A stretch of 64,000 nt of DNA from assembly GCA_965220425.1 (NCBI GenBank), contig OZ244830.1, forward strand, positions 2,542,001 to 2,606,000, read 5' to 3'. Positions 16,637 to 25,266 of the stretch are shown here, piece by piece. Made by a program: the position numbers and the translations under genes. Each line of letters begins with the position of its first letter. The stretch's first letter is position 1. The DNA comes from Azophilus sp965220425 (GTDB lineage: Bacteria; Pseudomonadota; Gammaproteobacteria; Pseudomonadales; Azotimanducaceae). Below the pieces are notes generated by a model that did no database searches, was not told the origin of the DNA, and saw only the letters and a program-made list of their open reading frames with translations.

Positions 16637-17875
16637 ATGCCGCTGAGTCACTCGCTGCGTTCGGTTTCATCGCTGCTGCTCGGCACCGCGCTGCTCATGA
16701 TGGGCGGCGGCGCGCTGTCTACGGTGCTCGCCTTTCGCATGGGCGCGGCGGAACAGCCGCCGTGGGCGGTGGGCATGGTGATGTCCATGTACTACGCGGG
16801 CTTCGCGCTCGGCACCGCCCATGGCCATAAACTGATTGCCGGTGTCGGCCATATCCGGGCCTTCGTGGCGCTCGGGTCGATGATGTCCGCGGCCACCCTG
16901 GCCCATGCGTTCATGGTCGATCCCTGGCTCTGGGGCGTGCTGCGCCTGTTGGTGGGTATGTGCGCCGTCGGCATGTTCATGTGCACGGAGAGTTGGGTCA
17001 ACCAGCGCTCCGAGAACAGCACCCGCGGACAGATTTTCGCCCTTTACCAGATCACCGTCTATCTTGCCCAGGGCGCGGGTCAGTTCCTGATCAACGTACC
17101 CGATGAAACCGGGTTCGTCGTCTATCTGCTGACTTCCATCCTGATGTCGCTGGCCATCGTGCCCGTTGCCGTAACCCGCGTCGAAGCGCCGCCGCTGCCG
17201 TCCCAGGTCCGGTTCCGCTTCATGCGCCTGTGGGAGACTTCGCCGACCAGCATGACCATCGCCTTCGGCTGCGGTGTGATCCTCGGCGCCTTTTACGGCG
17301 TCGGCCCCTTGTTCGCCCAACTGGTCGGTCTCGATACGCAGCGGACAGCGGCGTTTATGGGCACCGTCATCGTCGGCGGCCTGGTTCTGCAGTGGCCGAT
17401 GGGCAAGCTGTCGGATGTCGTCGACCGGCGCAAGGTCATTCTCGGGGTGGCCGCGGGTACTGCCGCGGCATGCGTCGCGTTGATGGGTTTGTCCGTCGAT
17501 TCCGGTGCGGCACTGTTGCTGGTGGGCGCCCTGTTCGGGGGAATGGCCTTTACGCTTTACCCGCTGGGTGTCGCCTATGCTTTCGACTGCGTGGGTTTTG
17601 ACGACTTCGTGCCCACGTCGGGTGGCCTGATCATGGCTTTCGGGCTCGGCGCGGCGGGCGGGCCGGCAGCAGCCTCGCTGTTCGTCGCTACCGGCGGGGC
17701 CGGCGGCCTGTTCTTCTTCTGCGGACTCGTTGCGCTGGCGATCGCTGGTTTCGTCGTCTGGCGCATGACGGTTCGCGACACACCGCCCGTAGACGATCAG
17801 AGCGATTTCCAGGCGATGCCGCGCACCTCCCAGGTCATCTATGAAATCGACCCGCGTCACGAGGATGCCCGTTAG
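16637..17875 (+). CDS. MFS transporter, YcaD-type
   Basis: A 412-residue integral membrane protein with twelve predicted helices. The segments ALSTVLAFRMGA, GTAHGHKLIAGVGHIRAF and ESWVNQRSENSTRGQIFALYQI match the YcaD-like branch of the major facilitator superfamily (E-S-W-x-N and R-G motifs). ATG 16637 is chosen with GGAG about 10 bases upstream; a GTG at 16607 in frame would add ten residues with no hydrophobic character. Substrate unknown. It is preceded by a terminator-like hairpin that may attenuate it. Confidence 0.85.
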   Translation: MPLSHSLRSVSSLLLGTALLMMGGGALSTVLAFRMGAAEQPPWAVGMVMSMYYAGFALGTAHGHKLIAGVGHIRAFVALGSMMSAATLAHAFMVDPWLWGVLRLLVGMCAVGMFMCTESWVNQRSENSTRGQIFALYQITVYLAQGAGQFLINVPDETGFVVYLLTSILMSLAIVPVAVTRVEAPPLPSQVRFRFMRLWETSPTSMTIAFGCGVILGAFYGVGPLFAQLVGLDTQRTAAFMGTVIVGGLVLQWPMGKLSDVVDRRKVILGVAAGTAAACVALMGLSVDSGAALLLVGALFGGMAFTLYPLGVAYAFDCVGFDDFVPTSGGLIMAFGLGAAGGPAAASLFVATGGAGGLFFFCGLVALAIAGFVVWRMTVRDTPPVDDQSDFQAMPRTSQVIYEIDPRHEDAR

Positions 17876-18189
17876 CCCCCGCGTTAACGCGTACATCGGC
17901 TATGACGTCCGCAGTCATCTGGACGCTGTCGTCCCACGCCTCCGCCGTGCGGGGTTGGAAGCCTCTGCAGCCTCCACATCGGGGACCCGGGGGGCGTTGC
18001 TTGACATAAAGCGAGGGAGCAACATGATTGGTGGGTTTTCGGGATTGCTCCGGAACCGAAAGGACAGGAATGGCAGATTTCCAAAGGGACAGGGTGATAG
18101 TCGTTGGCCGGCCGCCCAAGCTCCACCAAAAAAGTGATGAGGTGCAGCGCGAGTCAGGCATCGCCGGGTTCGGGGAGCCGCAGGAATAG
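17876..18189. other. Gene-free stretch between the MFS and amidohydrolase genes
   Basis: About 310 bp without a convincing gene on either strand. A TTGACA at 18001-18006 could be a -35 element for the amidohydrolase, but no good -10 hexamer is found at proper distance. No repeat or RNA signature was recognised. Confidence 0.5.
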
Positions 18190-19284
18190 ATGCGCTTTCG
18201 GGCTTCCCTTTCGGTGGTCGCCTCGATTTCAGTTGCCGTGTCGGGGGGGTGCGCTTCGAACCTGACGCTGAACGCGTTTCTGGAAGAAAGCACGCTTTGC
18301 TACGACCGCACCCGCCAACCCCAGACCGCGGTGGTCGATGCGCACCTGCACTTCCGCCCGTTCGGTGGCCCGGCGCTGCCGTTCGAGGAAGTGGTTTCCT
18401 ACCTCGAGCGCAGCGGCGTGCGCTTCGTTATGGTCATGGGGATCGGGCAGACACTGCCGGCGGCCTCCGCATGCACCTACTACCTGAACTGTCCCGGCAC
18501 CCCGGTGGAGCCGACCCTCAAGAACGATTTCACCAATGCCGCCGCCTTCGTCTCGACATCACGCCCCGAAATTCACATGATCCTGTCGATGACGTTTCCA
18601 GACCTGGCTCGGCCCAACTCGGTGTTGTGGGGCATGCAACTGCTGGACCGGGAGTATCCCGGAACCTTCCGGTGGATGGGCGAGGTCAACCTCGTCAAGC
18701 AGGCACTGTTCAATAATGGCCACGAACCCGTAGCCGCCGCGGCGCTGGCCGATTGGGGCGCCTTCATGGAGGTGTTGCGGGCGAGGAATATCCCGCTGGC
18801 GATCCATGCCGACCTCGGCAACGACGAGGACCCCACCGCCTACCTGGCCCTGATCGAGGAGATGCTGGATTCCTATCCGGGCAATTCGATCGTCTGGATG
18901 CACATGGGCCTGTCCCGGGAACTGGTTCGCATGGACCCGGAACGCCACATCGAAATCCTGAAGTCGCTGCTCGACCGCTATCCGCGGCTGATGCTGGACC
19001 TCTCCTGGCGGGTGATCGACGAAAACTACTTTGCCGATCCGGATATCCGGGCGCACTATGTCCCCTTTCTGAACGAGTACTCCCGGCGCGTTGTCCCGGG
19101 TACGGATTTCGTTGCTTCGCACAGGAAGACATTCCGGAAATATCGCGATGACCTCGAGGTCACCAGCCGCATCTACAGGTACCTGAACGACACCGCGTTC
19201 CGGAATATCGCCCTCGGCCAGAACTATTTCGAGTTGCTCGGTCTGGATTACCGGGCTCCGCCGGTGTGTAATCGCCGCCCCTGA
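18190..19284 (+). CDS. Amidohydrolase-2 family lipoprotein
   Basis: A 364-residue protein with a lipoprotein signal peptide (charged MRFR start, hydrophobic core, VSGGC with Cys21 as the lipidated residue). The mature part begins with VVDAHLHFRPF, the metal-binding HxH of amidohydrolase-2 (TIM-barrel) enzymes, and has LAIHADLG and VWMHMGLS histidines and a late GTDF aspartate typical of the fold. It is therefore probably a membrane-anchored hydrolase or decarboxylase facing the periplasm. Its substrate is unknown and the hisH gene that follows 20 bp later is unrelated in function. Confidence 0.8.
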   Translation: MRFRASLSVVASISVAVSGGCASNLTLNAFLEESTLCYDRTRQPQTAVVDAHLHFRPFGGPALPFEEVVSYLERSGVRFVMVMGIGQTLPAASACTYYLNCPGTPVEPTLKNDFTNAAAFVSTSRPEIHMILSMTFPDLARPNSVLWGMQLLDREYPGTFRWMGEVNLVKQALFNNGHEPVAAAALADWGAFMEVLRARNIPLAIHADLGNDEDPTAYLALIEEMLDSYPGNSIVWMHMGLSRELVRMDPERHIEILKSLLDRYPRLMLDLSWRVIDENYFADPDIRAHYVPFLNEYSRRVVPGTDFVASHRKTFRKYRDDLEVTSRIYRYLNDTAFRNIALGQNYFELLGLDYRAPPVCNRRP

Positions 19285-19303
19285 CTCCGGACAGCCACGT
19301 GAC

Positions 19304-19936
19304 GTGACCGATCCCGTGTTCATCGTCGACTACGACGCGGGCAACCTGCGTAGCGTGCAGCGTGCCTGTGCGGAAATCGGCGTGCGCGCCGTCATCGGCA
19401 GCGACCCGGCCCGCCTGCTCGATGCCGAGCGGGTGATCTTTCCGGGCGTGGGCGCGGCGGGCAGCGCCATGCGCAGCCTGCGCGGGGCGGGGCTGGATGC
19501 CGCCCTGAAATCCGCCATCGAGGTGGGCAAACCGGTACTGGGCATCTGCCTCGGCCTGCAGATTTCGATGGAACACTCCGAGGAGCAGGACACCCGGACC
19601 CTCGGCATCGTGCCCGGTACCGTCAAGCGGTTCCGGTTCGACCGGCCGGAACTCAAGATTCCGCACATGGGCTGGAACGAGGTACGGCCGGTCAAGGCGC
19701 ACCCGCTGCTGGAAGACATCGAGCCGGGCGACGAGTTCTATTTCGTGCATGGTTACTACCCGGCGCCGACCCGCGACGAAGACGTATGCGCGCTGACCGA
19801 CTACGAAACGGAGTTCGCCTCGGCCGTAGGCCGGGGCAGCTATTTCGCCACCCAGTTCCACCCGGAAAAGAGCGGCCGGGTCGGGCTGCGCCTGCTCGAA
19901 AAGTTCGCGCGCTGGTCGGGACGGTCAACCCCATGA
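19304..19936 (+). CDS. hisH: Imidazole glycerol phosphate synthase, glutamine amidotransferase subunit
   Basis: A 210-residue class I amidotransferase starting at GTG 19304. FIVDYDAGNLRS opens the protein, the oxyanion segment FPGVGA and the nucleophile GICLGLQ (Cys82) are in place, and QFHPEKSG supplies the catalytic His and Glu. HisH releases ammonia from glutamine and passes it to HisF in histidine and purine-linked biosynthesis. hisF follows after 55 bp. Other his genes are not nearby. Confidence 0.93.
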   Translation: MTDPVFIVDYDAGNLRSVQRACAEIGVRAVIGSDPARLLDAERVIFPGVGAAGSAMRSLRGAGLDAALKSAIEVGKPVLGICLGLQISMEHSEEQDTRTLGIVPGTVKRFRFDRPELKIPHMGWNEVRPVKAHPLLEDIEPGDEFYFVHGYYPAPTRDEDVCALTDYETEFASAVGRGSYFATQFHPEKSGRVGLRLLEKFARWSGRSTP

Positions 19937-19991
19937 GGCCGGTCAGGGTTGAATCGATCGTTCCCGTCCCGCGATCGCCAGGTCTGCCGCC

Positions 19992-20771
19992 GTGCTGAGC
20001 AAGCGCCTGATCGCCTGCCTGGATGTGCGCGACGGCAAGCTCGCCAAGAGCATCAGGTTCGTCAATACCCGGGATATCGGCGACCCGGTGGAAAAGGCCC
20101 GGGAATACTACGCCGACGGGCTCGACGAACTGGTTTTCTACGATATCACGGCCTCCAGCGACAACCGGTCGATCATGCTCGATGTAGTGGAAGCGGTTGC
20201 CCGGGAAGTGTTCATTCCCCTTTCGGTGGGCGGCGGGGTCCGATCCGTGGCGGACGCCACGGACTTGCGGCTGGCCGGCGCCGAGAAGATCAACGTCAAC
20301 ACCGCGGCGGTCAAGCGGCCGTCACTGATTGCGGAATGCGCGGAGGCCATCGGCGATCAGAACGTGGTGCTGTCCATGGACATCCGCCGGGTGGAACGCG
20401 GCGACCGCTTCCCGTCGGGATACGAGATCGTCATCGACGGCGGCCGTACGCCGATGGGCATCGATGCCCTCGAATGGGCGTTGCAGGGTGAGCGGCTCGG
20501 GGCCGGTGAACTGGTGGTCAACTCGATCGATGCCGACGGTACCCGGAACGGTTACGAATTGCGGCTCACCGCCATGATCGCCGGGGCCGTACGCATACCG
20601 GTTATCGCTTCGGGCGGCGCCGGAGAACCCCGTCATCTTGGCGAAGCGCTGACCGAGGGGGGTGCGGATGCGGCGCTGGTGGCATCCATGGTGCACTATG
20701 GCGAGTATTCGGTGAGCGAACTCAAGCGTTATCTGCACGCCCAGGGCGTAAAGATGCGCATGTCATGGTAG
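19992..20771 (+). CDS. hisF: Imidazole glycerol phosphate synthase, cyclase subunit
   Basis: A 259-residue (beta/alpha)8 protein from GTG 19992. ACLDVRDGKLAKSI gives the catalytic Asp of strand 1, VLSMDIRRV the second catalytic Asp, and SVGGGVRS, DADGT and ASGGAGE the phosphate-binding loops. It joins PRFAR with ammonia from HisH to form IGP and AICAR. KSIRF replaces the commoner KGVNF, and VNSIDADGT the commoner TSMDRDGT, but both are seen in a normal HisF branch. A paralog serving another pathway cannot be excluded, as the pair stands apart from a his operon. Confidence 0.92.
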   Translation: MLSKRLIACLDVRDGKLAKSIRFVNTRDIGDPVEKAREYYADGLDELVFYDITASSDNRSIMLDVVEAVAREVFIPLSVGGGVRSVADATDLRLAGAEKINVNTAAVKRPSLIAECAEAIGDQNVVLSMDIRRVERGDRFPSGYEIVIDGGRTPMGIDALEWALQGERLGAGELVVNSIDADGTRNGYELRLTAMIAGAVRIPVIASGGAGEPRHLGEALTEGGADAALVASMVHYGEYSVSELKRYLHAQGVKMRMSW

Positions 20772-20797
20772 GTCGCCACCGGTCGGGCCCAGCCCGA

Positions 20798-20850
20798 GCC
20801 GAAGCACAGCTTCGGCAGGTGGCGACGCCCCGCAACTGGGTTGCGGGGCC
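20798..20850. repeat. REP-like double hairpin, copy 1
   Basis: GCCGAAGC-ACA-GCTTCGGC (20798-20816), a 10-bp link, then GCCCCGCAAC-TGG-GTTGCGGGGC (20827-20849). Almost the same unit recurs at 20899-20950. A GTCGCCACC at 20772-20780 is the complement of the linker's GGTGGCGAC, so a larger cruciform is possible. It follows hisF directly and may stabilise or end the transcript. Confidence 0.85.
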
Positions 20851-20898
20851 GTTGTGTCGAGCAACCCGAGATTCCGAACGAAGAATATCCGTTGGCGG

Positions 20899-20950
20899 GC
20901 CGAAGCACAGCTTCGGCAGGTGGCGACGCCCCGCAACTGGTTGCGGGGCC
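20899..20950. repeat. REP-like double hairpin, copy 2
   Basis: Second copy of the unit at 20798-20850, identical except that one G is missing from the loop of the second hairpin (TG in place of TGG). The two copies lie in direct orientation 101 bp apart, centre to centre, with unrelated sequence between, as in REP/BIME clusters. Confidence 0.85.
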
Positions 20951-21009
20951 GTAATATGAAATACTCACCCCTGCCGAACACAGAAAATCCGCGTAAGAGG
21001 ACTTTTACG

Positions 21010-21975
21010 ATGAAAGCCATCCTCATCGAAGATCAAAAGCTCATCTGGCGGGAAGCGCCGGAGCCGGTAGTCACCCCCGGTACGGTAAAAATCGCGGTCA
21101 AGGCCAGCGCCGTCAACCGGGCCGACCTCATGCAGGCTTTGGGGCGCTATCCGCCGCCACCCGGCGCCAGCGAGGTGCCCGGCCTCGAATGCTCCGGGGA
21201 GGTCGTCGAAGTGGGCGACGGCGTCAAGCGGGTTGTGCCGGGCGATTCCGTCTGCGCCCTGCTTGCCGGCGGCGGCTACGCGGAAACCGTCGTGGCCCCG
21301 GCCGGCCAGGTGCTGCGCAAACCGAAGGGACTCGGTCTGCTGGAATCCACGGCCCTGCCCGAAGTGTTCGCCACGGCCTATCTCAATCTCTACGGCGAAG
21401 CCGGCCTCGCGACCGGCGAGCGGGTACTGTTGCACGCGGGTGCAAGCGGCGTGGGGACCGCCGCGATACAACTGTGCCGCGAGAGCCATAATCCCTGTTA
21501 CGTCACGGTGGGCAGCCAGGCCAAGCTGGAACGATGCATCGCCCTGGGCGCTTCGGGCGGCGCGAACCGCCATGACGGGTCCTTTGCGGATCAGGTTCCT
21601 GAGTGGACCGACGGGGAGGGTTTCGATGTCATTCTCGACCCGGTGGGAGCGGGTTATCTCGCCGGCAATCTGGCGAGCCTGCGCCTGGACGGCCGCCTGA
21701 TCTCGATCGGGCTGATGGGCGGTGCGCAGGCCGAGTTGAACATGGCGCTGCTGCTGATGAAACGATTGCGCATCATCGGCTCAACCCTCCGGGCACGCAG
21801 CATCGCGGCCAAGTCGGCGGTCATGGACGGTCTGCAGCGGGACCTTTGGCCGAAAATCGAGAAAGGCAACATACAACCCATCATCGAAACCGTGATTCCC
21901 ATGCCCGAGGCACAGCGCGCCCACGAACTGGTTGCAGGCAACGATACGGTCGGAAAGGTATTGCTGGAGCTGTAA
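21010..21975 (+). CDS. Zinc-independent NAD(P)H quinone oxidoreductase (PIG3/QOR family)
   Basis: A 321-residue medium-chain dehydrogenase/reductase from ATG 21010, preceded by a purine-rich AAGAGGA. GroES-like part: AVNRADLMQALGRYPPPPGAS and PGLECSGEVVEVG, the signature of the PIG3 (TP53I3) quinone reductases. Rossmann part: LLHAGASGVGTAAIQL for NADPH. The zinc ligands of alcohol dehydrogenases are absent, as expected. It reduces quinones or other electrophiles in the cytosol. It stands alone after the REP-like repeats, so it probably has its own promoter in that spacer. Confidence 0.9.
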   Translation: MKAILIEDQKLIWREAPEPVVTPGTVKIAVKASAVNRADLMQALGRYPPPPGASEVPGLECSGEVVEVGDGVKRVVPGDSVCALLAGGGYAETVVAPAGQVLRKPKGLGLLESTALPEVFATAYLNLYGEAGLATGERVLLHAGASGVGTAAIQLCRESHNPCYVTVGSQAKLERCIALGASGGANRHDGSFADQVPEWTDGEGFDVILDPVGAGYLAGNLASLRLDGRLISIGLMGGAQAELNMALLLMKRLRIIGSTLRARSIAAKSAVMDGLQRDLWPKIEKGNIQPIIETVIPMPEAQRAHELVAGNDTVGKVLLEL

Positions 21976-21987
21976 CCGCAGCAATCG

Positions 21988-22161
21988 CTACGGCTTGACG
22001 CGACCCGTGCATCCTTCGAACAGGCCTTCAAGCCGTGCCATGCACTCGCGCAAGTCGGCTACGTCACGGCGCAGCATGGCCAAGCTCGGCACGATCAGCC
22101 CCCCAAGCGCGAGACCCACTCCCACGATGATGCAGAGTATTGCAAGCGGTTCCGTGTTAAT
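21988..22161 (-). CDS. Small single-span membrane protein with a coiled tail, apparent ATT start
   Basis: 57 codons. The product begins INTEPLAILCIIVGVG, has one hydrophobic helix, then RRDVADLRECMARLEGLFEG, the amphipathic tail seen in many small gammaproteobacterial proteins that start MNTE or MTTD. No ATG, GTG or TTG is available at the N-terminus: an in-frame TAG lies 5 codons upstream and the codon in the Met position is ATT (22161-22159), with GGAG about 8 nt before it. Initiation at ATT is inferred; an internal GTG would remove the first third. The DUF1640-like gene lies 44 bp upstream on the same strand. Confidence 0.55.
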   Translation of the reverse strand: MNTEPLAILCIIVGVGLALGGLIVPSLAMLRRDVADLRECMARLEGLFEGCTGRVKP

Positions 22162-22205
22162 GGCTAACGCTCCGTGAATCTATTGCTTGCGGTCAGCGGC
22201 TTGCG

Positions 22206-22418
22206 TCATGAGAACACTTTCCAGAGGATCGCAACGGTGCAGGCCAGGTTGAAGCCGATCATCCAGGAATGCAGGCGTTGAACGGTCTTTAACTCCTGAA
22301 TGTCCTTGTTAGCCACCAGGTTTTCAGCGGCCAGGGCGGCGGCAGCCTCATGGGCCTTGTCTTCCGGCACACCGGCCGAGCGAAACGCCTTGAATACTTC
22401 AGAGATAACCACCGTCAT
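22206..22418 (-). CDS. DUF1640-like small coiled-coil membrane protein
   Basis: A 70-residue protein: SEVFKAFRSAGVPEDKAHEAAAAL at the start, a short helical stretch, then a C-terminal hydrophobic span ending ILWKVFS. The order FR.AGVPE.KA, helix, C-terminal anchor resembles DUF1640/CCDC90-type proteins, whose bacterial role is unknown. A TATAAT lies only 6 bp upstream of the ATG, so the transcript may be leaderless. Probably an operon with the 57-residue protein downstream. Confidence 0.7.
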   Translation of the reverse strand: MTVVISEVFKAFRSAGVPEDKAHEAAAALAAENLVANKDIQELKTVQRLHSWMIGFNLACTVAILWKVFS

Positions 22419-22424
22419 CGCGGC

Positions 22425-22430
22425 ATTATA
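22425..22430 (-). promoter_or_regulatory. -10 element TATAAT of the DUF1640-like gene
   Basis: Perfect -10 hexamer on the minus strand, 6 bp before the ATG at 22418. A weak TTACTT -35 (22449-22454) is 18 bp away. The predicted transcription start falls at or next to the start codon, so translation would be leaderless or nearly so. Confidence 0.5.
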
Positions 22431-22496
22431 GGCCGAACAGGGAGATCGAAAGTAAGGAACGTTGCCCTGACTGGCGTACGAGTTCGCCGATTGGGC

Positions 22497-25265
22497 CTAC
22501 GCCAAAGAGTCCAGTTGCACGTTCAGCGCTGCTAGCGCATTGTGCGCGTCGGACGCCCTGGTCCTTTCCTTTTCGACGATTGCAGGTGGAGCGTTCTGAA
22601 CGAATTTCTCGTTGCCGAGTTTCCCTTCAATGCGTTTCAGTTCCTTGTGTCTGCGCTCGATTTCCCTGTTGATCCGCGCGCGCTCGGCCTCGATGTCGAT
22701 CAAGCCGGCGAGCGGCGCCATGACCTTGAGTTCGCCTACCAGCGCCAGCGCATTGGCCGGGGGCCGCTCGCCCGAGGGAAGCCAGTCGATCGAACGTACC
22801 TTCGCCAGCCGCTTCAGCAGGCGGCCCGAGGTCGCGGCCAGGTCGCGGTCCCGGGTGTCGCCGCCCTGTAACAGCACGTCGATCTCCCTGCCCGGCTTGA
22901 TGCCCGCTTCGCCGCGGATGTTGCGCAAGGCGGTGACCACGCCCTTCAACCAGTCGATGGACGCTTCCGCCTCCGGGTCCGCGGGAAGATCGCTGCTCCG
23001 CGGGAAGGATTCCAGCATGATGCTCGGCCCCTCCTTGCCCAGCAGGGGCGCCACGTCGCGCCAGATCGTCTCCGTGATGAAGGGCAGGATGGGATGGGAA
23101 ACCCTGAGCAGCAGTTCGAGTACCGTCACGAGGGTGCGGCGTGCGCCAGTCTGCCGTTCCGGGCCCGCGCCCTCGTCCCAGAGCAGGGGCTTGGTCAATT
23201 CCAGGTACCAGTCGCAGTACTCGTGCCAGGCGAACTCGTAAATCGCGTTGGCGTACAGATCGAAACGGTAGGTCTCCACCGCAAGACGGCAGTCTTCCAC
23301 GAGCCGGTTTGCCCGTGACAGGATCCAGCGATCGGCCAGGCCGAGTTCAGCGGCACCGTCCAGGGGATGTTCGCGGGCGTTCATCAGCACGAACCGGGCC
23401 GCATTCCACAATTTGTTGCAGAAGTTTCGATACCCCTCGGTTCGGTTCAGATCGAAGCGCACGTCGCGGCCGGTTGAGGCCAGCGCGCAACAGGTGAAGC
23501 GTAGCGCGTCCGCGCCGAACGAGGGAATCCCGCCTGGAAATTCCTTGCGAGTGGTAATGTCGATGTCCGCCGCCATCTGTGGCTGCGTGAGGTGTTCCGT
23601 GCGTTTGCTTACGAGGTTTTCGAGCCCTATGCCGTCGATCAGGTCCAACGGATCCAGTCCGTTTCCCTTGGTCTTCGACATCTTCCGGCCTTTCGCATCT
23701 CGAACGAGCCCGGTGACATAAACCTTGCGGAACGGCACTTCCCCCATGAACTTCAGGGTCATCATGATCATGCGGGTGACCCAGAAGAAGATGATGTCGT
23801 GCCCGGTCACCAGGACATCGTTGGGATGAAACCGCTCCACGTCGTCTGTCTCGTGCGGCCAGCCAAGCGTGGCGAAGGTCCACAGGGCGGAGGAAAACCA
23901 GGTATCGAGCACGTCCTCGTCCCGGGTCAGGGCGACCTCGTCGCCCAGGTTGCCCCTGCGGCGCGCTTCCGCTTCCGTGCGGCCGACGTGGATGTTGCCT
24001 TCGCCGTCGTACCAGGCGGGAATGCGGTGCCCCCACCAGAGTTGCCGGCTGATGCACCAGTCCTGGATATCGCGCATCCAGGCGTGGTAGACATTGGCGT
24101 ACTGGTTGGGGACGAACTCGATATCGCCCTTCTCGACCGCGGCCACGGCGGGCTCGGCAAGGGGCGCGATGCTCACGAACCACTGATCGGTCAGCCAGGG
24201 CTCGACGACCGCTTCGGAGCGGTCGCCCCGGGGCACCGTCAGCCGGTGGGGCTCCACGCCATCGAGCAGGCCCTGTTCTTCCAGGTCGGCGACGATGCGC
24301 CTGCGCGCCTCGAAACGGTCGAGGCCCCGATAGGCTTGGGGCGCGTTTTCGTTGATCGCCGCCCTGGCGGTGAAGATATTGACCAGCGGCAGCTTGTGCC
24401 GCGCGCCGACCTGGTTGTCGTTGAAGTCGTGCGCCGGGGTGATCTTGACGCAGCCGGTGCCGAACCCGGGGTCTACGTAGTCATCGGCGACGATGGGGAG
24501 CTTCCGGCCGACCAGGGGCAGCGCAGCGGTCTTGCCGACGAGGTCCCGATAGCGCTCATCGTCCGGATGCACCGCCACCGCGGTATCGCCCAGCATGGTT
24601 TCCGGCCGCGTGGTCGCGACGACCAGGTAGTCCTTGCCGTCGACCGTCCTGGCGCCATCGGTCAAGGGGTAGCGGAAGTGCCACAGATGGCCTTCTTCCT
24701 CGCGGTTGTCGATTTCGAGGTCGGAAATGGCGGTAGCCAGTTCCGGGTCCCAGTTCACCAGCCGCTTGCCCCGGTAGATCAGCCCCTCGTCGTACAGGCG
24801 CACGAACACCTCGATGACCGCATTGGCGAATCCTTCGTCCAGGGTGAAGCGGTCCCGGGACCAATCGACCGACGAACCCATGCGGCGCAACTGTTTCGAG
24901 ATTTTGCCCCCTGCCTGTTCCTTCCATCGCCACACCCGTTCGACGAAGGCATCGCGACCGACCTCCCGGCGCGTCTTGCCTTCGCCGTTCAACTGGCGTT
25001 CCACGAGCATTTGAGTGGAGATGCCCGCGTGGTCGGTGCCCATCTGCCAGAGGGTGCGCCGGCCGTTCATGCGGTGGTAGCGAATCAGGGCATCCATGAG
25101 CGTGTGCTGAAAGGCGTGCCCCATGTGCAGGCTGCCCGTTACGTTGGGGGGCGGAATGGCGATGCAGTAACTGTCGCCGTCGCCGGCCGGCGCGAAGTAG
25201 CCGGCGGATTCCCACTCTGCGTAAAGTTCGCGCTCTATGGCGTGGGGGTCGAAACTGCGCTCCAT
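22497..25265 (-). CDS. valS: Valyl-tRNA synthetase
   Basis: A 922-residue class I synthetase. HIGH motif as PPNVTGSLHMGH near residue 45, the CP1 editing domain in the middle (TTRPETMLGDTAV), KMSKS as GRKMSKTKGNGLDP near residue 530, the anticodon-binding helical domain, and a C-terminal coiled-coil arm (INREIERRHKELKRIEGKL). It charges tRNA-Val and edits mischarged Thr. ATG 25265 gives the standard MERSFDPHAIERELY start; the longer open frame upstream is the antisense of nothing real and overlaps holC. It sits 1 bp after holC and ends the pepA-holC-valS operon. Confidence 0.97.
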   Translation of the reverse strand: MERSFDPHAIERELYAEWESAGYFAPAGDGDSYCIAIPPPNVTGSLHMGHAFQHTLMDALIRYHRMNGRRTLWQMGTDHAGISTQMLVERQLNGEGKTRREVGRDAFVERVWRWKEQAGGKISKQLRRMGSSVDWSRDRFTLDEGFANAVIEVFVRLYDEGLIYRGKRLVNWDPELATAISDLEIDNREEEGHLWHFRYPLTDGARTVDGKDYLVVATTRPETMLGDTAVAVHPDDERYRDLVGKTAALPLVGRKLPIVADDYVDPGFGTGCVKITPAHDFNDNQVGARHKLPLVNIFTARAAINENAPQAYRGLDRFEARRRIVADLEEQGLLDGVEPHRLTVPRGDRSEAVVEPWLTDQWFVSIAPLAEPAVAAVEKGDIEFVPNQYANVYHAWMRDIQDWCISRQLWWGHRIPAWYDGEGNIHVGRTEAEARRRGNLGDEVALTRDEDVLDTWFSSALWTFATLGWPHETDDVERFHPNDVLVTGHDIIFFWVTRMIMMTLKFMGEVPFRKVYVTGLVRDAKGRKMSKTKGNGLDPLDLIDGIGLENLVSKRTEHLTQPQMAADIDITTRKEFPGGIPSFGADALRFTCCALASTGRDVRFDLNRTEGYRNFCNKLWNAARFVLMNAREHPLDGAAELGLADRWILSRANRLVEDCRLAVETYRFDLYANAIYEFAWHEYCDWYLELTKPLLWDEGAGPERQTGARRTLVTVLELLLRVSHPILPFITETIWRDVAPLLGKEGPSIMLESFPRSSDLPADPEAEASIDWLKGVVTALRNIRGEAGIKPGREIDVLLQGGDTRDRDLAATSGRLLKRLAKVRSIDWLPSGERPPANALALVGELKVMAPLAGLIDIEAERARINREIERRHKELKRIEGKLGNEKFVQNAPPAIVEKERTRASDAHNALAALNVQLDSLA

Positions 25266-25266
25266 G

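Noticed and set aside
16667..17896. A 409-codon open frame opposite the YcaD-type transporter
   Set aside because: Product is His/Gln/Arg-rich without structure; the + strand encodes a clear twelve-span MFS protein.
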